Positions 37,830 through 48,980 of a stretch of 64,000 nt of DNA are shown one piece after another (position 1 is the stretch's first letter; each line of letters opens with the position of its first letter). The position numbers were made by a program, and so were the translations under genes. Below the pieces are notes generated by a model. That model worked only from the letters and a program-made list of their open reading frames with translations. It was not told where the DNA came from and searched no databases. Source of the stretch: Mycetohabitans endofungorum (GTDB taxonomy: Bacteria; Pseudomonadota; Gammaproteobacteria; Burkholderiales; Burkholderiaceae); contig NZ_CP132745.1 in NCBI RefSeq assembly GCF_037477895.1, positions 372,001-436,000 on the forward strand, written 5' to 3'.

Positions 37830-39074
37830 CTATCGCGCCATAGCCAGCCGCGCATTGACCTTGATTGGCGTGGCATTGTCGTCGAATGGCGGCTGCGGCT
37901 CGAACTGCTCGATCACACCAGGCTCGAATATCAGGCAGTACGTGGAGCCGCCGTACTGAAAATAGCCGATCTCGTCGCCCTTGCCCACATGTTGCCCAGG
38001 CAACGCCACGATATTGCATGACGAGACCTCGGCCATTCCGACGAACACGCACGCGACCTGCCCGAGCGCACAATCATCGCAATCGATCACGATCACCGCC
38101 CGCGCGGCGATCGCGGTGGTGTAGCCCTGCGAGGCATTCAGCCCGCTCGGGTTGACGCCCTCGGCCTCGAGATCGGAGTAATAGCTGCCATCGACCCAGT
38201 ACGCCTTCGATACCGTACCACTGACCGGCGCATGCCAACGATGATAGTTGTATGCGCTCAAGTATGCCTGGTAAACGGATCCGCCGACGAATCGCTTGGC
38301 CAATTCGTGCTCGCCCGTCGTTAGAATTTCCTGCAACGAATAGGGCTGCTCTTTGATCCAGAAGCGATCATGAAGCTGGACGTCCGAGCGGATGTTGTAT
38401 GGCGACGCCTCGCAGGCACTGACGATGACCTTGGAGTCGTGCGGCGCGTCGACAGGCCGTGCGCCGGGCTTAAACTGGCGTGTAAAGAAACTATTCCAGG
38501 ATGCGAAGCCCCAATACGGTTGCTTAGGATCGCAAATGAATTCCATCATGCTAATTTTTTTGAGCGCTTCGTCGCAGAACCAGCCATTCGGCGATTGGGT
38601 GTTCAGGTGCGTTCGGGAGTACGGACCGCTCAGGAACCCGCACCAATGATTCAATACCCGCTTGAGTTGCGCGTTGAGCGCCGGGTCACGAAAAAATGCA
38701 TAGCCGGACGGCATACACATCGGCCAGTCGAGCAACGCATTGAGAGGGCAGATAATCAGGCTCGACTCGCTAAAGGGCGGTGCATACGTCATCAGATAGT
38801 CGATCAAGGACATCAGCTCGTCGATCGTCGCGTAACCCAGTTGGTAACCCGCGCCACGCGCATCATCGATGGCCCGTTCGAGGTTCATGCGTAATACGGC
38901 ATCATTGCTCACCAACGCAGCCAGTTCCTGGACCACGCTGGTACGCAAGTCGGGGCGTGCTTTTGCGTGCGCCGCCAATTCCAGCCGATACTGCGCCAGC
39001 GCGTCTTCCCGATTGGGAAGCCAGCCACCGAGCCGCCGCTTTTCGGGTGTGCGTGCGCCCATTTCAGATGCCAT
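37830..39074 (-). CDS. Phosphatidylserine-decarboxylase-family enzyme (PSDC domain, PsiD-like)
   Basis: A 414-residue protein with an N-terminal PSD-associated (PSDC-type) domain at about 25-160 and a C-terminal PSD catalytic domain. Self-cleavage motif YGGSTYCLIF lies near residue 378 (GGST instead of the LGST of the membrane enzyme) and the HRWHAPVSG block near 283. There is no transmembrane anchor. This layout is that of soluble PSD-like decarboxylases, among them the fungal tryptophan decarboxylase PsiD, rather than the housekeeping Psd. Likely a pyruvoyl amino-acid decarboxylase; the substrate is inference. The ATG at 39074 is fixed by GGAGAG just upstream. The frame is open to 39131. 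Confidence 0.8.
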   Translation of the reverse strand: MASEMGARTPEKRRLGGWLPNREDALAQYRLELAAHAKARPDLRTSVVQELAALVSNDAVLRMNLERAIDDARGAGYQLGYATIDELMSLIDYLMTYAPPFSESSLIICPLNALLDWPMCMPSGYAFFRDPALNAQLKRVLNHWCGFLSGPYSRTHLNTQSPNGWFCDEALKKISMMEFICDPKQPYWGFASWNSFFTRQFKPGARPVDAPHDSKVIVSACEASPYNIRSDVQLHDRFWIKEQPYSLQEILTTGEHELAKRFVGGSVYQAYLSAYNYHRWHAPVSGTVSKAYWVDGSYYSDLEAEGVNPSGLNASQGYTTAIAARAVIVIDCDDCALGQVACVFVGMAEVSSCNIVALPGQHVGKGDEIGYFQYGGSTYCLIFEPGVIEQFEPQPPFDDNATPIKVNARLAMAR

Positions 39075-39196
39075 TGCTCTCTCCGTCTGTCGATAGGGTA
39101 AGGAATAGCGTGAACACACCGACTTCAGCAAGTTGCTTGCCCAAGAATAGTGTCATATCGCGCTGCGACTGCGCTGGCAGCCAACGGGCGGCGCCG

Positions 39197-41848
39197 CTAC
39201 GCCGACTTGCGGCACGCCGCAAGTCGGCGGCCAAGTGCCAGCGCGTCCAGAGGCTTTTGCAGCACGGGAACATCGTCGAGCAATGGGTCAACATCCGCAC
39301 ATTGCCCGTATCCCGACATCAGGAACACATGAACATGCGGCTGGGTACGCCGCAGCGCTAATGCAAGCTGGTCGCCAGCCATGCCGGGCAACGTGAGATC
39401 ACTCAGCAGGACATCATAGCGTTGCGCCGCGGCTCGCTTCAGCGCTTCCTCCGCGCTGCCGGCCGCACAGCACCGCAGCCCCATCACTTCGATCAGGTCA
39501 CGCATCGCCTCACGCGAGGGTGCGTCGTCTTCCACCAGAAGCACATGACATGGCAGCGGCCCTTCTTCGTCGCACGGCCCGGGTGCAGCGGACTGTGCCG
39601 CCACAAGTGATGGCAATGGGGAGGGCGATACCGGTTCGGCCGGTGGGATAGACGGCGATGGCGACTCGTCATTGCAACTCGACAGTGCCGACTGAAGAGG
39701 CATCGCCCGTCCTCCAGACTGCCCTTCGAGCGCGCTGCGCAGCTTATGCGCCAACTCATCACGCCGATACGGCTTGGCTAGCAACGTCACGCCCGGATCG
39801 AGCCGGCCATGATGGAAAATCTCGTCGCGCGTGTAGCCCGATGTGAACACCACGGGCACCGACGGCACCCGTTGCGCGGCAAGGCGAGCAAGTTCGGGGC
39901 TCTTCACGTCCCCCGGCATCACGACATCGGTGAACAGCAGGTCGATGCGCGCGTCGCCGAGCAGTATCGCCTTGGCCTCATCGCCGGTCGACGCAGTCAA
40001 CACTTGGTAGCCAAGCTGCGCAATCATGTCGACGGCGGTCAGGCGCACGTCCGCATCGTCTTCGACGATGAGCACCGTCTCGTTACCACGCGGCACGCCG
40101 CCCAACGTCGCGGGCGAGTCCGTGCATGGCGTCTCGAGCGAGCGCGGAAAAAACAACTCGACCGTCGTGCCGCGCCCGACCACGCTATCAATCTCCATGT
40201 GACCACCGCTTTGCTTGACAAAGCCGAATACCATGCTCAAGCCCAGCCCGGTTCCATGGCCTTCCGGCTTGGTCGTGTAGAATGGCTCGAAGGCATGCTC
40301 GAGCACCTCGGCGGACATGCCCACACCGGTATCCGAGACCGAAAAGCAGACGTACTCGCCCGGCCTGACTTCAGTGTCGCCACCACCGCCGTGACCATTG
40401 TCCGGCTTGCCGTCCAGCATCACGTTGCGTGCAGCGATCGTCAACTTGCCCTCGCCGCGCATCGCGTCACGAGCGTTGATGGCCAAATTCAGCAGCGCGT
40501 TCTCCAACTGATTGCGGTCGACCAGCACATTCCATAAATCGTCCGGCACGATCGTATCAATATTGACCGTCTCGCCAAGCGAACGATGGATCATCTCGTC
40601 CATGCCTTCGAGCAACTGCCGCGGACAGACCACCGACGGCGACAAAGGCTGACGTCGCGCGAACGCGAGTAGGTGCGACGCCAGCCGGGCACCGCGCCGC
40701 ACCGCCTCCGCCGCGGTTGCAATCCGGCGTTGCGCGACCGGGTGGTTAGCCAGTTCTGCCGACAACATTTGCAGGTTGCCGTTGATCACTTGCAAGACAT
40801 TATTGAAGTCGTGGGCGACACCACCGGTGAGACTGCCCAGCGCCTCCATTTTTTGCGCCTGCCGCAGTTGCGCCTCCACCGCCGCCCGCGCGGAAACCGC
40901 ATCCTTGACCCGCTGCTCCAGGGTGGCCGTCAACTGCACTAATGCCGCTTCCGCGACCTTGCGCTCATGAATGTCGATCAGCACGCCGGGTAACCGGTGT
41001 GGCCCCCCATGCGCATCCAACTCCCACTGTCCGCTCGACTGCACCCAAAGGAATTCGCCGTTCGCGCGCGTGATCCGGTATTCGGCGCGAAACGGCGTTT
41101 GCGCACGCAGCGACGCAAGCATCTGTGCCTGCACTTGCGCGACGTCGTCAGGATCAACCTGCTGAATGGACAATAAATCGCCGATGCCGCGGACTTTCCG
41201 CTGCGAAACATCGCCGAAGGTGCGGGTAAAGCGTTCGTCGCCGCTAACCGTGCCGGAACCAACGTCCCAGACCCACGTGCCAAGTACCGCGCCGGTATTA
41301 AGCGCGAGTTGCAGCCGTTCGTTGGCTAACCGCAGCGCGACCTCCGCGCGTTGCCGCGACTGTTCCGTCAACACGCGCTCGGTTGTCTCCACGACTACCG
41401 CGATAACACCCGCAGGCACGTCATCGTCGCCGGCGACTGGACTGTAATACAAGTCCATCCAGACGTCCTCCGGCTTGCCGTCGCGCAGCAGCACAAGCTC
41501 CTTGTCGCGATACGTTAGCGTGCCGCCGGCAAGGCAGGTCTCCAGCACGCGGCGGTTGAACGCGGCCACTTCCGGCCAGCCTTGCTCGACCGGGCAGCCG
41601 AGCAAGTACGGATGCCGACCGCCAGCAAATACCGCATACGCATCGTTGTATAGCATATAGCCATCGGCACCCCACAGCACCACCATCGGCACTGGAGAAG
41701 CCAGCACCACTTGCATCACCGACACCAGGCTCTGCGGCCAACGCTCGATCGGGCCCAATTCGGTCATGGACCAGTCGAACGCCCGAATCCGCTGCGCCAT
41801 TTCACCGTCGCCACCCACATGGCGCCGAGATTCGTCGAGCACGGACAT
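39197..41848 (-). CDS. Hybrid PAS sensor kinase with two receiver domains
   Basis: An 883-residue soluble hybrid kinase. Two PAS/PAC domains (about 25-165 and 180-305), a coiled coil, an H-box near residue 345 (LTGGVAHDFNNVLQVI), HATPase N-box NLAINARDAM and G2 GTGLGLSMVFGF, then receiver 1 (VLIVEDDADVRL; Asp in LLFTDVVMPG) and receiver 2 (VLLVEDDAPSREA; Asp in LLSDLTLPG), separated by a Ser/Pro-rich linker. No membrane segments. The HDFNN-type H-box with stacked receivers is common in Burkholderia light- or redox-sensing hybrids. No output regulator is nearby. Confidence 0.9.
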   Translation of the reverse strand: MSVLDESRRHVGGDGEMAQRIRAFDWSMTELGPIERWPQSLVSVMQVVLASPVPMVVLWGADGYMLYNDAYAVFAGGRHPYLLGCPVEQGWPEVAAFNRRVLETCLAGGTLTYRDKELVLLRDGKPEDVWMDLYYSPVAGDDDVPAGVIAVVVETTERVLTEQSRQRAEVALRLANERLQLALNTGAVLGTWVWDVGSGTVSGDERFTRTFGDVSQRKVRGIGDLLSIQQVDPDDVAQVQAQMLASLRAQTPFRAEYRITRANGEFLWVQSSGQWELDAHGGPHRLPGVLIDIHERKVAEAALVQLTATLEQRVKDAVSARAAVEAQLRQAQKMEALGSLTGGVAHDFNNVLQVINGNLQMLSAELANHPVAQRRIATAAEAVRRGARLASHLLAFARRQPLSPSVVCPRQLLEGMDEMIHRSLGETVNIDTIVPDDLWNVLVDRNQLENALLNLAINARDAMRGEGKLTIAARNVMLDGKPDNGHGGGGDTEVRPGEYVCFSVSDTGVGMSAEVLEHAFEPFYTTKPEGHGTGLGLSMVFGFVKQSGGHMEIDSVVGRGTTVELFFPRSLETPCTDSPATLGGVPRGNETVLIVEDDADVRLTAVDMIAQLGYQVLTASTGDEAKAILLGDARIDLLFTDVVMPGDVKSPELARLAAQRVPSVPVVFTSGYTRDEIFHHGRLDPGVTLLAKPYRRDELAHKLRSALEGQSGGRAMPLQSALSSCNDESPSPSIPPAEPVSPSPLPSLVAAQSAAPGPCDEEGPLPCHVLLVEDDAPSREAMRDLIEVMGLRCCAAGSAEEALKRAAAQRYDVLLSDLTLPGMAGDQLALALRRTQPHVHVFLMSGYGQCADVDPLLDDVPVLQKPLDALALGRRLAACRKSA

Positions 41849-41973
41849 GGCTCCCCCTGCAAATATCGCGCGGAAATTCCTTTACCCGGCCAATGCCGCC
41901 GCGACGGCCCGCAACCATCACGCAGACCGGTGAACATAGCGAACGCTAATCTAAACGCAAACCACGCGACACT

Positions 41974-42198
41974 TCAAGCGCCCTGCGCACCGGCTGTCTG
42001 CAGCCTCGCAAACAACATCACCAGGCCTTGAAAATCGCCTCGCAATGCGTCAACAGGTTCATCCTTCGACTTGAAATAATGATAGAACGTGCCCTTCGAA
42101 TTAGCTGCCCCAATGACGATGTCGTCGATCGTCGTCTTGTCGATGCCGTTCAGCACAAACAGCTTGGTACCGGCATCCATCCGTTCCTCGCGTCGCAC
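41974..42198 (-). pseudogene. Truncated TetR-family regulator
   Basis: Only the DNA-binding part survives: AGTKLFVLNGIDKTTIDDIV and SKGTFYHYFKSKDE form a TetR helix-turn-helix, but the frame ends after 74 codons, without the roughly 130-residue ligand domain. Its first codon would be GTG. An IS5-family element lies 128 bp upstream, so the break may follow from IS activity. Confidence 0.7.
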
Positions 42199-42285
42199 GT
42201 CTGCGGGCTTGATCGTATGCCGCGCTTTCTAGGGGACGCTGTTTTTCATCGACATAGCTGTCAAATCGGTTATCGTAGCCTATTT

Positions 42286-42304
42286 AGAGCATGTTAGGCA
42301 CTTT
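42286..42304 (+). repeat. Solo, diverged IS5-type terminal repeat
   Basis: AGAGCATGTTAGGCACTTT matches 17 of 19 bases of the left end of the adjacent IS5 element and has the same orientation, 38 bp outside it. It is probably the leftover end of an older related element. Confidence 0.6.
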
Positions 42305-43154
42305 TTGTCTGTGATGAAACACTAGAGCGTGTTATGCACTTTGCAAGATGAATGAGCATGGCAAAGACAACGAAATGCAAACCGATGAGCGTTTCAGGCA
42401 AACGCTCATCGTCACGAGCGAGCCTTCGAAAGCGATTGAGCCATCCGAAGCTGCGCTCGACGACCCATCGGCGTGGCAGCAGGATAAAGCCCTTCTTTGC
42501 CTCTGACCGTTTGATAACCTGCAATTCGATGCCTTCGTTTTGCGCGGCTTGTGTAGGCTCTTCTCCTGTATAACCTTGGTCAGCAAAGGCAAGCTTCACG
42601 CTCTGCCCGCTCACATGTTGCACCTCTTGTGCCAACACCTGAACCTGTGCGCGCTCTTGCTCATTGGCCGGCGTGACATGGGCCGCCAGCCAATGCCCGA
42701 GCGTATCGACGGCCCTATGCACCTTGCTCCCCCGTTTGCGCTTGTCGCCGTCGTAGCCTGCGCGTGGGCCGCTCTCGCAGCTCGACTGCAACATACGCCC
42801 GTCCAGAACCACCGCACTAGGCTGAACTTGGCGACCCTGCGCAACACGCAGCACCGAACGCAAATCCTGAACCATCGCTTCGAAGCAGCCCGCTCGCAGC
42901 CAGCGTTGAGTTTGCTGATACACCGCCTCCCATGGCGGAAAGTTCGTCGGCAGCATACGCCACGCAGCACCCGCACGAGCCAGCCAACGCAGCGCGTTGA
43001 ACAACTCGCGCAATTCATACCGTCTTTGTGGTGCATCTGGCTCCATCAATGTCAAGTACGGAGCAGCGAAGCTCCATTCTTCGTCCGTCACGTCGCTCGG
43101 ATAGGGTCTGCGTTCTCCATCTCGATTCGACTCTGAGACTCGCTGAAAGTGCAT
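42294..43154 (-). CDS. IS5-family transposase
   Basis: A 286-residue single-frame DDE transposase: DEEWSFAAPYL and the WRMLPTNFPPWEAVYQQTQR domain, then the catalytic Asp in VVLDGRMLQSS, Asp in KLAFADQGYTG and Glu in RWVVERSFGWLNRFRRL. The enzyme is complete through the catalytic core. Oddly, the stop codon lies 32 bp outside the element: the last about 14 codons read through the left terminal repeat and end within the neighbouring solo repeat. Confidence 0.93.
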   Translation of the reverse strand: MHFQRVSESNRDGERRPYPSDVTDEEWSFAAPYLTLMEPDAPQRRYELRELFNALRWLARAGAAWRMLPTNFPPWEAVYQQTQRWLRAGCFEAMVQDLRSVLRVAQGRQVQPSAVVLDGRMLQSSCESGPRAGYDGDKRKRGSKVHRAVDTLGHWLAAHVTPANEQERAQVQVLAQEVQHVSGQSVKLAFADQGYTGEEPTQAAQNEGIELQVIKRSEAKKGFILLPRRWVVERSFGWLNRFRRLARDDERLPETLIGLHFVVFAMLIHLAKCITRSSVSSQTKSA

Positions 43155-43162
43155 AACACGCT
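42326..43162 (-). mobile_element. IS5-family insertion sequence, 837 bp
   Basis: The inner ends AGCGTGTTATGCACTTT (from 42326) and its reverse complement (to 43162) are perfect inverted repeats, flanked by CTAG on both sides (42322-42325 and 43163-43166), consistent with a 4-bp target duplication as in the IS427/IS1031 group. The repeat match extends to 20 bp including the shared TAG/CTA. It carries one intact transposase and sits between the broken TetR gene and F-box gene 2. Confidence 0.85.
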
Positions 43163-43347
43163 CTAGGCGCTAGGTGCGCCGATACGCATCGACCAGGGTT
43201 GGTCGACGGCCTGCAGCTGTATTTGCATTTGACATCGGCTGTCGTTTCTGCCCGCAAGCCTACTGCACCTGCACCGTCGTGTCGACCAGCACCGATAGTT
43301 CAGGGTCAGCGAACGACGCCGCTGCTTCCGCTAAGTGTCGCACGTGC

Positions 43348-44856
43348 TCAATCGTGCGCTGGATCGTCGCGATGCGGAGTGACATCGCGATTGTCGCGGT
43401 TTCTTAAAATAAAGTCGAGTACCTTGCTGCGGGTTTGCTGGCTGAAGTGGTTGCGTTCAATGAGCGCTATGATTTCGGTCCTTGCATAATCTCGCAACTG
43501 TAGCGCCTGTCGCACGGTTGGAAGATAATCCGTCTTTTCCAGCCCAAGAAGTACATTTAGCACGTCTGCCTCATTGACTACATCGAGCAAGCGCAGTGCG
43601 CGCTGCCATACCTGCGCCGATATCGCGTCGTCCATTCCGCGTGTGGCTTGGAGCAGACCAGCAGCTACCAGCGTATGCTGCGCGAGCGGCACGCGCTGAA
43701 TCAAGGGTTCAAGTAATGAAAGCTCGTGCGCCAGTTGATCGTCCGGCAGGCCTCGCAGCGCGATCGGCAGGTAGCGTAGTGCGCTGCCCAATTGGTGATC
43801 CGGCAGTGATTGTATCAAGCGACGCAGTTCGGCATAGTGAGCGGGCAGTTCTTCGCGTGGCATCACCCATGCTACGCTAGCTAACGCGCCGATCGGCGCA
43901 CCTTGGTACGACTTCGGCAAACGTTGCACCCATTCCCAGCATATTCGGTATGTTTGGCGACGGCGACGCTCACACTCGTCTACAGGCACATGCTCCTGCC
44001 CCTGACCAAGCAAAGAAGCGAATGTTATATAGTCTATATACGATACTACCAGTTCCGTAATCAGATCGGCTCGATCAGCCGCGGCCAAAGTCGGAATACG
44101 GTCAAAAAAATGCTGATAATCTATTAAACTTATGGTTTGTTCTGGCAAAGCTATCAAGATCGACGCAACAGCGGCCCAAGTGCTGCCCTGTTCAACGCTT
44201 CGCCGTTCGGCGTCTGCATAAGCGAGATGATACAAATCGAGCTGTTGGAGCTCCTGAAAGTCTCGTATGGATCGGATCATGTCTTTTTGTATTGGCAGGC
44301 CGTACTTGGGCACGCAGCCGGCAGCCTCGAAAACCTGTCGGAATGCCGCTGTCTGCTGCTCTTCCGGCAAACTCGATAGCCTTGGCCATAGAGCCTCAAA
44401 CGGCTTAGCGCGCAACATCGGTTCGCGGATCCGCTCGATTTCGGTCAGCAACTGTTGCACCAACGCGAGATCCAACGCTTTGGCGTTAGCAGCTCGCTGA
44501 TAGCAAAGCCAGCTCAGCCGCCTTTCTTGCAGGGCGTGGTATGTCCCCTTGTTCACGGGCGACAGGTTGCTGATATCGTCAAATGGCATGTGGGCAGACA
44601 CCTGCCGGAGGATCTCGGGCGGCAGTTTGTGGTACGTTGTTGGGAAGCTTGTTTGGGTCGTCGCCAAACCGCTTACTGGACTGTGCGCCGCACCGGTCAG
44701 TGAACCTGTCGTCGAGCCCTGCGGCTCCGGTATGTTCGCAGGCACTGTCAGAGTATGTGGCGGCACAGTTGTGTCAGGATGACCGGCTTGCTGGTTCTGC
44801 ACTGCATATATAGCGGGCTGCGTGTTATTTAAAGCGGTGTTTAAGTCAAAGTCCAT
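43348..44856 (-). CDS. F-box-like protein 2, candidate host-directed effector
   Basis: A 502-residue paralog of the proteins at 13290-14669 and 48981-50414. It starts MDFDLNTALN, has a Thr/Pro/Gly-rich linker to about residue 75, then an F-box-like motif (TTYHKLPPEILRQVSAHMPF, then VNKGTYHALQERRL) and about 370 residues of helical repeats (for example IQSLPDHQLGSALRYLPIAL). The F-box should bind a eukaryotic Skp1 in a host. The frame is open to 44985, but the shared SLP-MDFD junction and family start fix ATG 44856. It is flanked by an intact IS5 element on its 3' side and an IS5-family relic on its 5' side. No hrp_II box is seen. Confidence 0.75.
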   Translation of the reverse strand: MDFDLNTALNNTQPAIYAVQNQQAGHPDTTVPPHTLTVPANIPEPQGSTTGSLTGAAHSPVSGLATTQTSFPTTYHKLPPEILRQVSAHMPFDDISNLSPVNKGTYHALQERRLSWLCYQRAANAKALDLALVQQLLTEIERIREPMLRAKPFEALWPRLSSLPEEQQTAAFRQVFEAAGCVPKYGLPIQKDMIRSIRDFQELQQLDLYHLAYADAERRSVEQGSTWAAVASILIALPEQTISLIDYQHFFDRIPTLAAADRADLITELVVSYIDYITFASLLGQGQEHVPVDECERRRRQTYRICWEWVQRLPKSYQGAPIGALASVAWVMPREELPAHYAELRRLIQSLPDHQLGSALRYLPIALRGLPDDQLAHELSLLEPLIQRVPLAQHTLVAAGLLQATRGMDDAISAQVWQRALRLLDVVNEADVLNVLLGLEKTDYLPTVRQALQLRDYARTEIIALIERNHFSQQTRSKVLDFILRNRDNRDVTPHRDDPAHD

Positions 44857-45024
44857 TGGCAAACTTGGCAAGAAATGAGGAAAGACGCCGCGCGAAGCGG
44901 TGCTAGGTACGCGTAGCCTAATCGAAAACGCATGTATCGATATATCGGTGAGCAGCGGCCACTGGGTTTTCGGCGGATCATGCATTGCCGACGAGCGCTG
45001 GGCCGCGACAACCGTTAAGAGTCG

Positions 45025-45430
45025 CTAACACAAGTCGTCCACGAAGCGCGAACAGATAACGGCAGCGGCCAAGCAAAGCAAGGCGATATAAATGTCCAGG
45101 CGCCGCTCGGAGCGGATGTGCAGCTTACCAAAACCGGCAAGCCAGGCGTGCGTGTGCTCGACTACCCAGCAATGCCGTCCGAGCCGCTCGCGCTTTTCTA
45201 CGCCGCGATGGGCGATGGATGCAGTGATTGCGCGTTGCTTCAGATAGCGTCGGCAACGGGCAAAGTCGTAATCCTTGTCCGCATGCAGTGTGCCCGGGCG
45301 TTTGCACGGCGAACCGTTCAAGCCCGGCACGGCTGGGAGGGTACGTTCGAACGCCATCGAATCATGCCGGTAGCCACGCAACTCCTGCAGCAGGTTCTGA
45401 CGATCAAGGCGGCAATGTTCGCATAACTAC
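45025..45430 (-). pseudogene. IS5-family transposase, C-terminal fragment
   Basis: About 130 residues of a DDE transposase, different from the neighbouring intact IS5: LHADKDYDFARCRRYLKQRA, WVVEHTHAWLAGFGKLHIRS (catalytic Glu region) and LLCLAAAVICSRF. The N-terminal half and ends are missing. Confidence 0.8.
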
Positions 45431-45599
45431 CTCCTGGCATAAGCCTCGTGCGCCATCGCGCCCCCTATGCCGGCTCAATCCGATATCACCTGGGACTCAT
45501 CACGCCGGCCGACCCAAAACGCTAGCACGATAAGCCCTGTTCGGGCCCGGCCAGCCCCGCCGAGCGCCCGAATACCGCGGCGGCCGCGTCACAGCGAAA

Positions 45600-47045
45600 T
45601 CAAACCGCCGTCACGGACACCGCCTTGGTGACCAGATAGGCATCCATCGCCTCCGGCCCGCCTTCGGACCCATACCCTGAATCCTTGACGCCGCCAAACG
45701 GCATTTCAGGCCACGGCGTCGCAGGCTGATTAATCCAAAGCATGCCGACCTCGAGCTGCTGAGACAGCAAATGCACGTTGCGCACGGAATGCGTGAATGC
45801 ATAGCCAGCAAGGCCATACGGCAACCGATTCGCTTCGGCGATCGCGTCCTCGAGCCGGTCGAAGCCGCGGACCGCGGCAACAGGCCCAAATGGCTCATGA
45901 TTGAACACGTCCGCCTCCCGGGATACGTTCGTCAATACCGTCGGCGCAAAGAAATTGCCTGTGGAGCCAACCCGCTCGCCGCCGGTGGCCACCGTCGTGC
46001 CGGTGGCGCGCGCATTCTCGACGATCCGCATCATCGCCGCAAGACGACGCGCGTTCGCCAACGGGCCGAGCGTGGTGCCTTCTGCAAGCCCGTCACCAAG
46101 CTTCAAACCCTGTGCGTGCTTGACCAGTGCCGCCTCGAATGCCTCTCGGATGCTGTTGTGTACCAGGAAGCGCGTCGGCGAAATACACACCTGCCCCGCG
46201 TTCCGAAACTTCGCCCCACCGGCTGCCTTGATCGCCAACGCGATGTCGGCGTCCTCAGCGACGATCACCGGCGCGTGGCCACCCAGCTCCATCGTCGCAC
46301 GCTTCATGTGCGCGCCGGCCAACGCCGCGAGTTGCTTGCCGACTGGCGTCGAGCCGGTAAACGTCACCTTGCGGATTACCGGATGCGGAATCAGGTAGCT
46401 CGAGATTTCAGCGGGATCGCCGAACACGAGTCCGACGGCGCCGGCCGGCACGCCGGCATCAACGAACGCCTGCAGCAGCCCCGCCGGCGACGCCGGCGTT
46501 TCCTCCGGTGCCTTCACGAGGAACGAGCACCCGCATGCAAGCGCCGCGCTGAGCTTGCGTACGACCTGGTTGACCGGAAAATTCCAAGGTGTAAAGGCGG
46601 CGACCGGTCCGATCGGCTCCTTCAGCACCGACTGCTGCACTGCAAGATTGCGCGATGGCACGATACGGCCATATACGCGCCGCCCTTCATCCGCGAACCA
46701 TTCGATGATATCGGCTGCCGACAACACCTCGATCCGCGCTTCTGCAAACGGCTTGCCCTGCTCCTGTGTCATCAGCCGCGCGATTCCTTCGGCGCGCTCG
46801 CGCACCAGCGCCGCGGCTTTGCGCATTGTTGCCGCGCGCTCGTGGGCCGGTACCTTATGCCAAGTATCGAAGCCGCGCTGCGCAGCCGCCAACGCGCGAT
46901 CCAGATCCGCGATGCCGGCGTGCGCAACACGGCCAATGACCTGGCCGGTCGCCGGATTGACCACGTCGAGCGTCTTGCCGCTCGCCGCATCGCACCACTG
47001 ACCGTCAATGAGAAGTCGGGTGTCCGTATAGCTCGACGTAACCAT
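45600..47045 (-). CDS. gabD: Succinate-semialdehyde dehydrogenase
   Basis: A 481-residue aldehyde dehydrogenase of the GabD type, oxidising succinate semialdehyde to succinate, the last step of GABA breakdown. It shows [10 protein letters not shown], the cofactor loop [12 protein letters not shown], the catalytic Glu in [10 protein letters not shown] and the catalytic Cys in [12 protein letters not shown]. No gabT is adjacent; other semialdehyde substrates are possible. It starts 67 bp after argG on the same strand. Confidence 0.93.
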   Translation of the reverse strand: MVTSSYTDTRLLIDGQWCDAASGKTLDVVNPATGQVIGRVAHAGIADLDRALAAAQRGFDTWHKVPAHERAATMRKAAALVRERAEGIARLMTQEQGKPFAEARIEVLSAADIIEWFADEGRRVYGRIVPSRNLAVQQSVLKEPIGPVAAFTPWNFPVNQVVRKLSAALACGCSFLVKAPEETPASPAGLLQAFVDAGVPAGAVGLVFGDPAEISSYLIPHPVIRKVTFTGSTPVGKQLAALAGAHMKRATMELGGHAPVIVAEDADIALAIKAAGGAKFRNAGQVCISPTRFLVHNSIREAFEAALVKHAQGLKLGDGLAEGTTLGPLANARRLAAMMRIVENARATGTTVATGGERVGSTGNFFAPTVLTNVSREADVFNHEPFGPVAAVRGFDRLEDAIAEANRLPYGLAGYAFTHSVRNVHLLSQQLEVGMLWINQPATPWPEMPFGGVKDSGYGSEGGPEAMDAYLVTKAVSVTAV

Positions 47046-47112
47046 GCTGCCTCATCCCTGAAAGTTAGAGTACGGTCATGCTGCTTGCCTTGCGATACGA
47101 CACAGCGAGGCG

Positions 47113-48980
<1,868 letters not shown>

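Noticed and set aside
43260..43390. A 41-codon minus-strand frame (MSLRIATIQRTIEHVRHLAE...) overlapping the end of F-box gene 2
   Set aside because: No ribosome binding site or known family, and it overlaps the real gene.
44893..44926. CGAA...CGAA pair upstream of F-box gene 2
   Set aside because: Spacing is 26 bases, not 16, so it is not an hrp_II box.
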